A DNA stretch of 64,000 bases from the NCBI RefSeq assembly GCF_000205025.1, contig NZ_GL883675.1:1-64000 (forward strand), written 5' to 3'. The notes beneath the pieces are model-generated. The model was given only the letters and a program-made list of their open reading frames with translations, did not search any database and was not told the DNA's origin. The DNA is from Parasutterella excrementihominis YIT 11859 (GTDB lineage Bacteria; Pseudomonadota; Gammaproteobacteria; Burkholderiales; Burkholderiaceae_F). The translations under genes were made by a program, and so were the position numbers. Shown here piece by piece: positions 56,678 to 64,000 of this stretch (position 1 is its first letter; each line of letters begins with the position of its first letter).

Positions 56678-56686
56678 GACTGAAAC

Positions 56687-57541
56687 TTAGTAACCTTGGA
56701 GGAAAAGAAGAATGAAGACGGTAAGCGGAAGAACGCTCATCTGAGCGTCGAGACGGTCGTAGAAACCACCGTGTCCCGGAAGAAGATTGCTCGAATCTTT
56801 GACACCGGCGGAGCGCTTGAGGGCACTTTCAAACAAGTCGCCGGCAATCGAAAACAGAACTACTACGATCAGGATCAAGGCAGAAGCCCAGCCTGTTAAA
56901 TGAGAGATCAGAGCGTTGGTCCAGAGCGGGAAGGACGGCTGAGCCCAATAAAGAACGTACGACAAAGCCAGGACACTTACAAAAGCCGTCAGCGCGCCTG
57001 ACCAAGTCTTTTTCGGACTGATGCCTTCGGCCATCTTCGGACCGCCTAGGCAGCGGCCGCCGAAATAGGCCACGATATCGGCAACCCAAACAATAGCTAA
57101 GACGGAAAGCATGTAGATGGTGCCCTTCTCACGGAAGAGATACATGAGGGAGAACCAAGCTGCCGGAACAAAGATCCAGGCAAGCAAAGCCCCGATGCCT
57201 TTCGGTACCATCCAGCCGGAAGCCCGGCGAGTGAAGATGACAGCGGTGATAACAGCCCAAAGCACGGTAGCCACAGCTGTAATAATCATGAGCCCGTTGC
57301 CGGACTGAATGGTTTGCAGCGCAGCCGGTGAAACATACTCTAGAAAGAAGAGGAAGGCCGCCAGCAAAACGCCGCAGACCATAGCGACTCCGTTATTCCA
57401 TTTACAGATCCGGAGCCACTCCCAAAAGCAGCATCCGATGGCAATCGCGGCCACCGCCGTGAAAGCGAGAGGGGAAATTAAAAGCGCGCCGATGATGATA
57501 ATTAACAACACAACGGCGGTGATGACTCTTTGCAGCAACAT
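56687..57541 (-). CDS. cdsA: Phosphatidate cytidylyltransferase
   Basis: CdsA makes CDP-diacylglycerol from phosphatidate and CTP at the inner membrane. The 284-residue protein is almost wholly hydrophobic, with some eight helices, and has the family signature near its end: SAGVKDSSNLLPGHGGFYDR (Asp/Gly-rich), and the KKTWSGA motif. It starts four bases after the uppS stop. Confidence 0.95.
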   Translation of the reverse strand: MLLQRVITAVVLLIIIIGALLISPLAFTAVAAIAIGCCFWEWLRICKWNNGVAMVCGVLLAAFLFFLEYVSPAALQTIQSGNGLMIITAVATVLWAVITAVIFTRRASGWMVPKGIGALLAWIFVPAAWFSLMYLFREKGTIYMLSVLAIVWVADIVAYFGGRCLGGPKMAEGISPKKTWSGALTAFVSVLALSYVLYWAQPSFPLWTNALISHLTGWASALILIVVVLFSIAGDLFESALKRSAGVKDSSNLLPGHGGFYDRLDAQMSVLPLTVFILLFLQGY

Positions 57542-57544
57542 GAA

Positions 57545-58291
57545 CTATTCCTTTTTCGCTTCCTGTTGAATTTGTTCGGAAGTCTTACCAAATCTACGTT
57601 CTCTATTAGAGTACCAATTTAGCGCATTTAAAAACTCGTTCTCGGTGAAATCGGGCCATAAAATTTTCGTGAAATAGAGCTCCCCGTAAGCGAGCTGCCA
57701 CAGCATAAAGTTGCTGATGCGCTCCTCTCCGCTCGTGCGGATAAACAGGTCCACATCTCCGGAATCTGCTAACGGCAGCAGTGATGCAAATTTTTGTTCC
57801 GTCAGCTCCTCCGGAGGAACCTCACGAGATCTTTTGGCAGCTTCAAGAATCTCCCAGCGGCCTCCGTAATTCACGCAGACATTGAGCGTAAGACCCGTGT
57901 TGTTCTCTGTGATCTTCATTGAATCTGCGATTTGCTGCTGAAGTTCTTCAGAAAAAGCTGTCAAATCACCGACGAGACGAACACGAACATTCGCTTTATT
58001 GAGAGCGGCGATCTCTCTGCGCAGACTCACGAGAAAAAGCTTCATCAAGCCCTTCACTTCTTCGGCCGGCCGATTCCAGTTTTCGCTGGAAAAAGCAAAG
58101 AGCGTCAAATGCTGAACTCCGGCCTTAGCCGCAGTCTGGATTGCAGTTCGGACGGACTCTACCCCTTTTTGATGGCCCATGAGACGCGGAAGCTTGCGGG
58201 CCTTGGCCCATCTTCCGTTGCCATCCATAACAATAGCCACGTGACGGGGCACCCTTTCACGTGGCTTTGCAGTCAATTCCTGACTTGTCAT
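57545..58291 (-). CDS. uppS: Undecaprenyl (isoprenyl) diphosphate synthase
   Basis: UppS builds the C55 lipid carrier for cell wall synthesis by cis-condensation of isopentenyl diphosphate. The 248-residue protein has AIVMDGNGRWAKARKLPR (catalytic Asp), GHQKGV, FAFSSENWNRP and the RTSGEERISNFMLWQ motif with Arg residues for the diphosphate. The C-terminus is Gln/Glu/Lys rich. It lies 15 bases past frr. Confidence 0.96.
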   Translation of the reverse strand: MTSQELTAKPRERVPRHVAIVMDGNGRWAKARKLPRLMGHQKGVESVRTAIQTAAKAGVQHLTLFAFSSENWNRPAEEVKGLMKLFLVSLRREIAALNKANVRVRLVGDLTAFSEELQQQIADSMKITENNTGLTLNVCVNYGGRWEILEAAKRSREVPPEELTEQKFASLLPLADSGDVDLFIRTSGEERISNFMLWQLAYGELYFTKILWPDFTENEFLNALNWYSNRERRFGKTSEQIQQEAKKE

Positions 58292-58306
58292 AGGATTTAA
58301 AACCGA

Positions 58307-58867
58307 TTAAACGGTCATGATTTCCTTTTCTTTTTCGGCAATCAGCTTGTCGACTTCACCGATGTACTTATCGGTGAGCTTCTGAATTTCAGTATTGGAA
58401 CGGCGTTCGTCGTCTTCGGAAATTTCTTTTTCCTTAACGAGCGCGGCAACCTTGTTGTTGGCGTCACGGCGCAGATTGCGGATGGCAACCTTAGTTTCTT
58501 CGCCTTCGGAACGAACGACCTTCGTTAAGTCACGGCGGCGTTCTTCTGTCAGAGGAGGCATCGGGACGCGGATGACTTCGCCGGAAGTTGCCGGATTCAG
58601 ACCCAGATCGGAGTTGCGGATTGCTTTTTCAACCACGGCAACCATTTTCTTTTCCCAAGGCTGAACAGTGATTGTTCTGGCGTCGGCCAAACCGAGCTGA
58701 GCGACCTGAGAAATCGGGGTCGGGCAGCCGTAGTAATCGACGGTGATATGTTCGAGCAAACCGGTATGAGCACGACCCGTACGGATCTTCATCAGGTTTT
58801 CTTTGAGCGTTTCAATAGAACGCTTCATATGATGTTCGGACTGTGAATAGATGTCTTTAGTTGTCAT
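58307..58867 (-). CDS. frr: Ribosome recycling factor
   Basis: RRF splits post-termination ribosomes with EF-G. The 186-residue protein has the [19 protein letters not shown] motif, [12 protein letters not shown] and the final helix with [19 protein letters not shown]. The ATG at 58867 is taken with GGAAA before it; the longer frame to 58903 gives an N-terminus unlike the family. A 450-base gap holding a plus-strand small gene separates it from pyrH, which it usually follows closely. Confidence 0.95.
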   Translation of the reverse strand: MTTKDIYSQSEHHMKRSIETLKENLMKIRTGRAHTGLLEHITVDYYGCPTPISQVAQLGLADARTITVQPWEKKMVAVVEKAIRNSDLGLNPATSGEVIRVPMPPLTEERRRDLTKVVRSEGEETKVAIRNLRRDANNKVAALVKEKEISEDDERRSNTEIQKLTDKYIGEVDKLIAEKEKEIMTV

Positions 58868-59113
58868 GTCAATTTCCAATCTCTGCAGATTTCTCGGCTG
58901 CAAGTCGCAAAACTTAGTCGCACGCCGGTGAGCAGAAAATCACGGACGCGGTCAAATCCGCCGAAATAAAACAACGGCGGCAGTGACAGCCTTATTAATT
59001 CGTTGAGTTTACCACGGAGCGCAATAGCCTCAAACCGCTCGATTCGAGTTGGTTTAATAGGCTCCTCGGCCAAACGCGCTTAAGCTCAAAACATCTGATA
59101 AGGAGTTTGAACT

Positions 59114-59260
59114 ATGGCAAAAATTGAAAAAATGTTCGGCGCAATCCTGAAAGATCAGGAACAAAAGAGTGATGAACTGCGCGACAAGATCCACGCAGAA
59201 AACAAACTCAAAAAGGAAGAAGCTGAGAAATCTTCCGAACGCGAAAAAGCCGAAAAGTAA
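59114..59260 (+). CDS. Small charged protein of 48 residues, unknown
   Basis: The open frame starts ATG eight bases after AAGGAG and ends at 59260. The product starts MAKIEKMFGAILKDQEQKSD and is very rich in Lys and Glu with heptad-like spacing, so one long helix or coiled coil is likely. A good terminator follows. Ribosome site, codon use and terminator make it a credible gene, though it is too short for firm proof. It lies on the plus strand between frr and pyrH, against the direction of the operon around it. Confidence 0.68.
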   Translation: MAKIEKMFGAILKDQEQKSDELRDKIHAENKLKKEEAEKSSEREKAEK

Positions 59261-59278
59261 TTCGCCGACCGAAAAAGA

Positions 59279-59315
59279 AGCTCCGGACCCGCTGATGCAG
59301 GCCCGGAGCTTTTTG
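59279..59315. terminator. Terminator after the 48-codon gene
   Basis: AGCTCCGG and CCGGAGCT form a perfect eight-pair stem with further inner pairing, followed by TTTTG. The minus-strand side ends in CTTCTTTTT, so it could also serve pyrH, whose stop lies at 59334. Confidence 0.75.
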
Positions 59316-59333
59316 TATCCGTTTTTTTCTCGG

Positions 59334-60059
59334 TTAAACGTGAACGAGCGTGCCCTCGTCTTCACCAAGCACAACGCGTTTGAGCGCGCCGGGCTTATGA
59401 AGGTTGAAGACTCTGATCGGCATGCCTTGATCGCGGCAGAGCGTAAAAGCCGTGGCGTCCAAAATCTTGAGTTTCTTCTGAATGGCTTCGTCGAAGGTCA
59501 GAGACTTATACATTTTTGCGTTGGGATCCTTCTTAGGATCAGCGGTAAATACGCCGTCAACCTGAGTGGCTTTCAGAACCATATCGGCTCCGATTTCCGC
59601 ACTTCTCAGAGCTGCAGCAGTATCCGTTGTGAAGAACGGATTACCGGTGCCGGCAGCAAAAATCACGACGCGGCCTTTCTTCAGATGGCTCAATGCTTTG
59701 CCGCGAATGTACGGCTCGGCAACCTGGTCGATATCCAGGGCGCACTGGACACGGGCTTCAACACCGGCGTTTCTCAGTGCATCCTGAAGTGCCATTGCGT
59801 TCATGCAGGTGGCCAGCATGCCCATATAGTCGCCGGTGGCGCGATCCATACCGGTAGAGCCGAGTGCGACTCCGCGGAAGATGTTGCCGCCGCCGACCAC
59901 GATCGCAAGCTGAACGCTTAAGTCAACTACTTCCTTGATTTCGCCGACGATGCTTTTAAGCGTATCGCGGCTGATGCCGAAGGCGTTGTCGCCCATAAGG
60001 GCTTCGCCGGAGAGTTTCAGCAGAATTCGTTTGGTTTTAGGCGTTTCAGACTTACTCAT
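59334..60059 (-). CDS. pyrH: UMP kinase
   Basis: PyrH phosphorylates UMP to UDP as a hexamer under GTP/UTP control. The 241-residue protein has [13 protein letters not shown] (phosphate loop), [29 protein letters not shown], and [15 protein letters not shown]. The ATG has GGAGTAAACG before it. It sits 26 bases after tsf. Confidence 0.96.
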   Translation of the reverse strand: MSKSETPKTKRILLKLSGEALMGDNAFGISRDTLKSIVGEIKEVVDLSVQLAIVVGGGNIFRGVALGSTGMDRATGDYMGMLATCMNAMALQDALRNAGVEARVQCALDIDQVAEPYIRGKALSHLKKGRVVIFAAGTGNPFFTTDTAAALRSAEIGADMVLKATQVDGVFTADPKKDPNAKMYKSLTFDEAIQKKLKILDATAFTLCRDQGMPIRVFNLHKPGALKRVVLGEDEGTLVHV

Positions 60060-60085
60060 CGTTTACTCCGAAAAAAGTTCAACAA

Positions 60086-60973
60086 TTAGGCACGTGCGGC
60101 AGCAGCCTGAGCAGCAACTTCGGCAGCGAAGTCGTCGTTGCGTTTTTCAAGACCTTCACCGACAACAAACAGCGCAAATGCAGATACTGTAGCACCATTG
60201 CTCTTCAGGAGTTCGCCGACGCTCTTAGAGTCGTCCTTAACGAACGGCTGAGAAAGAAGCGTGACTTCCTTGAGGAACTTGTTAACGGAACCTTCGGCGA
60301 TCTTCTCGATCAGGTGTTCCGGTTTGCCGTTTTCGCGAGCTTTTTCGATAGCAACGCGGCGTTCTGTTTCGATCAGGTTCTGATCAACACCGTCTTTGTC
60401 GAGAGCCTTCGGCTTAGAAGCAGCGATGTGCATAGCCACGTCGTGAGCAACTTCGTCGTTGCCGCCGACCACGTCAACGATAACGCCGATCTTGGCGCCG
60501 CCGTGGATGTATGTGGAGAGCTTGCCTTTACCTTCAATGATCTGGAAGCGGCGGATGGAGATGTTTTCACCGATCTTGCCGATCAGGCCTTTACGAACTT
60601 CGTCAACGGTAGAGCCGTTGAGCGGAAGAGCGGAAAGAGCAGCAACGTCAGCCGGTTTGTTTTCGGCGACGAGCTTGGCGATATCGTTGGCGAAAGCGAT
60701 GAAGTCGGCATTCTTAGCAACGAAGTCGGTTTCGGAGTTCAGTTCAACGATAGCGCCGATCTTGCCCGGTTCGTCGATGTAGATAGCGACAACGCCGTCA
60801 GCGGTAATGCGGCTAGCAGCCTTAGTGGCCTTGTTGCCGAGCTTAACGCGAAGAATTTCTTCAGCCTGCTCCATGTTGCCGTCTGCTTCTGTCAAAGCCT
60901 TTTTGCATTCCATCATCGGAGCGTCGGTTTTAACACGAAGTTCTTTAACCATTGCGGCAGTGATAACAGCCAT
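60086..60973 (-). CDS. tsf: Elongation factor Ts
   Basis: EF-Ts recycles EF-Tu by nucleotide exchange. The 295-residue protein has [22 protein letters not shown] (UBA-like first part with the conserved MECKKAL), [14 protein letters not shown] (the TDFV element that contacts EF-Tu), and a C-terminal domain with [24 protein letters not shown] precedes the ATG. Confidence 0.96.
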   Translation of the reverse strand: MAVITAAMVKELRVKTDAPMMECKKALTEADGNMEQAEEILRVKLGNKATKAASRITADGVVAIYIDEPGKIGAIVELNSETDFVAKNADFIAFANDIAKLVAENKPADVAALSALPLNGSTVDEVRKGLIGKIGENISIRRFQIIEGKGKLSTYIHGGAKIGVIVDVVGGNDEVAHDVAMHIAASKPKALDKDGVDQNLIETERRVAIEKARENGKPEHLIEKIAEGSVNKFLKEVTLLSQPFVKDDSKSVGELLKSNGATVSAFALFVVGEGLEKRNDDFAAEVAAQAAAARA

Positions 60974-61008
60974 TGTTTTATCCTTAAAAAATAATTGGTT
61001 TAAAAAGA

Positions 61009-61028
61009 AAGGGGCGCGAACGCCCCTT
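61009..61028 (-). terminator. Attenuator-like terminator between rpsB and tsf
   Basis: On the minus strand GGGGCG, the tetraloop TTCG and CGCCCC form a very stable hairpin followed by TTTCTTTTT. It should stop part of the transcripts after rpsB and so set the S2:EF-Ts ratio. Confidence 0.8.
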
Positions 61029-61058
61029 CCCTTGGTACTTCAGACAAGAAGAGGCGAA

Positions 61059-61817
61059 TTACTCAGCTTTTTCTTCGACAGCGGCTTCTTCAACGAAGTC
61101 GGAGTCTTTAGCAGCCTTGACAGTGTCTTCAAGGTTCTTGTTCTTGCCTTCAAGAATTGCGTCAGCAAATCCTTTAGCGTAAAGAGCAACAGCGCGGGCG
61201 CTGTCGTCGTTACCCGGGATGACATAGTCAACACCGGCAGGATTGTGGTTCGTATCAACGATACCGACAACAGGAATACCAAGCTTGTTAGCTTCCTGAA
61301 TAGCAATCTTGTGGTAGCCAACGTCAACAACGACCAGAGCGTCGGGCAGACCGTTCATTTCTTTGATGCCGCCCATAGCTTTGTTCAGCTTTTCGAGTTC
61401 ACGAGTGAAGTCGAGAGCTTCTTTTTTGGTCATCTTTTCAAGAGCGCCGTCGGCAACTTTCTGTTCCATTTCTTTAAGACGCTTCAGGGAAACCTTAACC
61501 GTCTTGAAGTTGGTGAGCATACCGCCCAGCCAGCGCTGATCAACATAAGGCATTCCGGCGCGTTTGGCTTCAGCAACGATGGCGTCGCGGGAAGTGCGCT
61601 TTGTGCCGACGAAAAGGATGGTGCCCTTCTGAGCGGCCAGGTTTGTTAAGAACTTGGCAGCTTCGTCGAACTTAGCAACAGTCTTTTCGAGGTTGATGAT
61701 GTGAATCTTGTTACGAGAGCCGAAAATGTACTGGGACATTTTGGGGCTCCAAAAACGAGTCTGGTGACCGAAGTGTGCACCGGCTTCGAGCAGTTCACGC
61801 ATGCTCAGAGATGACAT
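61059..61817 (-). CDS. rpsB: Ribosomal protein S2
   Basis: S2 of the 30S subunit. The 252-residue protein has [20 protein letters not shown] and the zinc-free signature IFVGTKR-type [25 protein letters not shown], and ALVVVDV...; the acidic C-terminus is typical. The start at 61817 is set by AAAGGA; the longer frame to 61856 lacks a ribosome site. Divergent from map. Confidence 0.96.
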   Translation of the reverse strand: MSSLSMRELLEAGAHFGHQTRFWSPKMSQYIFGSRNKIHIINLEKTVAKFDEAAKFLTNLAAQKGTILFVGTKRTSRDAIVAEAKRAGMPYVDQRWLGGMLTNFKTVKVSLKRLKEMEQKVADGALEKMTKKEALDFTRELEKLNKAMGGIKEMNGLPDALVVVDVGYHKIAIQEANKLGIPVVGIVDTNHNPAGVDYVIPGNDDSARAVALYAKGFADAILEGKNKNLEDTVKAAKDSDFVEEAAVEEKAE

Positions 61818-62160
61818 ATCTTTAATTCCTTTAGGGTTTAATTCCAACAGCCTCACGTTTTCCGAATGGAACCCTGTTGTGAGACTGCGCTATTTAACAA
61901 AAAAGTCCAAACGTTTCCGTCCGGATCGGGGCGGAATTCTATCATGCTTTTTCAAAGAGTTAAGCGTTTGAAAAGAGGCGTTACAACCTTTTGACGTTCC
62001 TTTTTGAGACAAAACAAATGAAACCTTGTTTTAGCGGCGATTTAAAGAATGATCGCCACCTTTCTTCCGGTTGACCTATATAAGGCTGAGATAACTCCGC
62101 TCATCGGTGAATCCACTAAAATTGCGGCATTGAAAAACTTTTTCGAGTCAGATTTAATCA
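61818..62160. other. Divergent leader region rpsB-map
   Basis: This gap holds the rpsB promoter and its leader of about 110 bases, where S2 autoregulation is known in other bacteria, and the map promoter. An inverted repeat GGCGAT/ATCGCC (62036-62057) lies in the map half, with no T-tract. No gene is seen. Confidence 0.45.
61936..61963 (-). promoter_or_regulatory. Probable rpsB promoter
   Basis: On the minus strand TTAACT, a 16-base spacer and TAGAAT match the -35/-10 pattern fairly well and lie about 120 bases before the rpsB start. Confidence 0.5.
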
Positions 62161-62976
62161 ATGTTTGACAATATTCTTATTAAGACCCCGGAACAAATCG
62201 AAGGCATCCGGGCGGCCTGCCGCGATGCGGCTTTGGTTCTCGACTACATTGAACCGTTTGTTAAAGCCGGCGTCACCACCGAGTACCTCGATGATTTGAT
62301 GCTCAGATATACCGAAGACGTCCTCAAAGACAAGTCCGCTTGCCTCAACTACGACCCGGACGGCACCAATCCTTATCCGAAAGCTACCTGCATTTCCGTC
62401 AATCATCAGATCTGCCACGGTATTCCAAATGAGAAAGTGCTCAAAAACGGCGATATCTTAAATATTGACGTGACCGTCATTAAAAACGGTTATTACGGAG
62501 ACACCAGCCGTATGTATTCCGTCGGCCATATTTCCGTTGCTGCTAAGCACCTCATTAATGTCACTTTCGACTCCATGTGGAAAGGCATTGAAATCGTGCG
62601 TCCCGGCGCCCATTTCGGAGATATCGGCTATGCAATTCAGCATTTTGTCGAACCTCAGGGCTGCAGCGTCGTTCGTGAATTCTGCGGTCACGGGGTCGGA
62701 GTCGGTTTCCACGAAGATCCTCAGGTCTGCCATTACGGCAAGCTCGGCACCGGCGCTGTCATGAAGCCCGGCATGATCTTCACGATCGAGCCGATGATCA
62801 ACGCCGGAAGAAAAGAACTTCGCATTCTTCCGAACGGCTGGACGGCTGTAACCAAAGACAGAAGTCTTTCCGCCCAGTGGGAACATACGATTCTCGTCAC
62901 TGAAACCGGATACGAAGTTCTGACGGTCTCGCCAAAATGCCCGCCTGCTCCCTCATGGATAAAACCTTCTTCCTAA
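62161..62976 (+). CDS. map: Methionine aminopeptidase type I
   Basis: Map removes the initiator Met from new proteins. The 271-residue enzyme has the metal ligands in place: NIDVTVIKNGYYGDTSRM (Asp pair), CGHGVGVGFHEDPQV (His), MIFTIEPMIN (Glu), and SLSAQWEHTILVTETG (last Glu). The length is normal. Gene pair map-glnD follows, as in E. coli. Confidence 0.96.
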   Translation: MFDNILIKTPEQIEGIRAACRDAALVLDYIEPFVKAGVTTEYLDDLMLRYTEDVLKDKSACLNYDPDGTNPYPKATCISVNHQICHGIPNEKVLKNGDILNIDVTVIKNGYYGDTSRMYSVGHISVAAKHLINVTFDSMWKGIEIVRPGAHFGDIGYAIQHFVEPQGCSVVREFCGHGVGVGFHEDPQVCHYGKLGTGAVMKPGMIFTIEPMINAGRKELRILPNGWTAVTKDRSLSAQWEHTILVTETGYEVLTVSPKCPPAPSWIKPSS

Positions 62977-63002
62977 ATTAATAAAGAAAGAATCTCAAGG
63001 CT

Positions 63003-64000
63003 ATGGAAATCAACGAAATCGTCAAAAAATTTAAAGATCAGCGAGAAGTTTTAGCAAAGAAGTTTTTGGCGGACGTTGACGCCGATGCCTATCTTTCTGC
63101 GCACGCCAAGGCTGCCGACAAGGCAGTCTTGGCGATTCTCAAGCTGAATCAATTATCCGAGGATGTTGCTGTCGTTGCCGTCGGAGGCTACGGCAGAGAG
63201 CAGCAATTTCCCTACTCAGACCTCGATCTTCTTTTCCTTCTGCCTGACGGCGTCCGAGACAAGGACTTAAAAACGATTTCCGATGCGATCGGCAACTTAT
63301 GGTCGCTCGGTTTGACCGTCGGTTACTCGGTGCGAAGCATCGAAGAATGCCTTGAACAAGCCGAAGTCGACATTACCGCTCAAACGGCGATGCTTGAGTC
63401 GCGCCTCATCGCCGGAAATGAAGAGCTTTTTAAGACCTATTCGGAAACGATGGAAAAGAATCTGAATCTTAAAAAGTTTTATCGGGCAAAATTCATCGAA
63501 CAGCAGCAGCGGCATTTGAAGTACCACGAGTCCTCTTATGCTCTGGAGCCGAACATTAAAGAAGCCCCGGGCGGTCTTCGAGATCTGAATATTTTGATCT
63601 GGGTGCTCAGGGCGGCTCGTCTCGGCAACACTTGGCAGGAAGTCTTTGAAAAAGGCTTGATCACCCGCCGAGAATGCGAACTTTTGGAATCTGTCACCAA
63701 AAGCCTTTATCGGCTGCGGATTCATATGCATTTGCTCACCAACCGCCACGAAGACCGATTGATTTTCGAAATTCAGGAACCGCTGGCTAAAGCGCTGGGC
63801 ATTGTCGGGACTGTCGGCCGGCGTCCGAGTGAAGTGATGATGCAGCACTTCTACGTCAATGCAAAAACCATCGGCCAGCTCAACTCCATCATTCTTCAGG
63901 CCATTAAAGAGCGCTACTCTAAAGAGCCCGAACAAACCGGTGAACCCATTTGCAGCGGTTTTGTGCGTCAGGGCGACGTGCTCGGCCTTGAGTCTCCCGA
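63003..64000 (+). CDS. glnD: [Protein-PII] uridylyltransferase GlnD, 5' part (runs off the window)
   Basis: GlnD adds or removes UMP on PII proteins in answer to glutamine, and so sets NtrB/NtrC and GlnE activity, that is, the glnA system found in this window. The first 332 residues are visible: the nucleotidyltransferase motif VGGYGREQQFPYSDLDLLFLL with the catalytic Asp pair, EAPGGLRDLN, and the GlnD_UR_UTase region with KSLYRLRIHMHLLTNRHEDRL. The HD and ACT domains must lie beyond base 64000. The ATG at 63003 has an AAGG upstream and is 26 bases past map. Confidence 0.95.
   Translation, partial: MEINEIVKKFKDQREVLAKKFLADVDADAYLSAHAKAADKAVLAILKLNQLSEDVAVVAVGGYGREQQFPYSDLDLLFLLPDGVRDKDLKTISDAIGNLWSLGLTVGYSVRSIEECLEQAEVDITAQTAMLESRLIAGNEELFKTYSETMEKNLNLKKFYRAKFIEQQQRHLKYHESSYALEPNIKEAPGGLRDLNILIWVLRAARLGNTWQEVFEKGLITRRECELLESVTKSLYRLRIHMHLLTNRHEDRLIFEIQEPLAKALGIVGTVGRRPSEVMMQHFYVNAKTIGQLNSIILQAIKERYSKEPEQTGEPICSGFVRQGDVLGLESP

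Noticed and set aside
58864-59073. A 69-codon minus-strand frame between frr and the small plus-strand gene
   Set aside because: No convincing ribosome site, unlikely composition, and it overlaps the frr start; taken as a shadow or leader.
60807-61649. A 280-codon plus-strand frame over tsf and rpsB
   Set aside because: It crosses two ribosomal-operon genes antisense and the terminator between them.

Overview
The window is a bacterial chromosome segment of medium G+C. Gene content and order point to a betaproteobacterium of order Burkholderiales, most like the gut family Sutterellaceae (Parasutterella/Sutterella type); this is an inference from gene order and protein style, since no 16S gene is present. 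Markers include map-glnD divergent from rpsB-tsf-pyrH-frr-uppS-cdsA-dxr-rseP-bamA-skp-lpxD-fabZ-lpxA-lpxB-rnhB, the rph-rdgB-hemW cluster opposite yicC, glnA-ntrB-ntrC, ilvB-ilvH-ilvC, guaB-guaA, and ppsA divergent from ppsR.

Layout. 1-4.6 kb: a lipoprotein, an XRE regulator, rpiA, a SIMPL-domain protein and an exported DJ-1/PfpI protein. 4.7-7.2 kb: tRNA-Ser(GGA) followed by about 2.4 kb of AT-rich, broken sequence that includes a many-times frameshifted PLD-type (HKD) nuclease-like gene; this looks like a relic of a genomic island. 7.3-10.5 kb: a PAS sensor kinase and its FixJ-family response regulator, with a cluster of small palindromes between them. 10.7-15.4 kb: folD, prlC, xth and an rlmN-type radical SAM enzyme. 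15.4-19.5 kb: the nitrogen-control operon glnA-ntrB-ntrC, with a consensus sigma-54 promoter and a consensus NtrC site. 19.7-23.3 kb: hemW, rdgB, rph and yicC. 23.3-26.6 kb: branched-chain amino acid synthesis. 26.8-31.0 kb: an operon of an unknown protein, a tadA with a long N-terminal extension, an LD-carboxypeptidase and a membrane hybrid histidine kinase. 31.3-35.1 kb: one 1268-residue orphan protein with a restriction-endonuclease-like N-terminus, the best candidate here for an undescribed (probably defence-type) system. 35.3-39.4 kb: guaA, guaB, rnfH, smpB. 39.4-42.6 kb: a secreted PLD nuclease, an iron alcohol dehydrogenase, two small unknown proteins that look like tandem paralogues, and an NfeD-like membrane protein. 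42.7-46.1 kb: ppsA and its regulator ppsR. 46.1-61.8 kb: a long minus-strand series covering lipid A synthesis, outer-membrane assembly, isoprenoid, phospholipid and translation genes. 62-64 kb: map and the 5' part of glnD.

The housekeeping blocks are ordinary and intact. The accessory parts are the tRNA-Ser relic, the 31-35 kb orphan, the 41-42 kb paralogue pair and a 48-codon charged protein gene lying between frr and pyrH. Family calls are from recognised motifs only; no database search was run.
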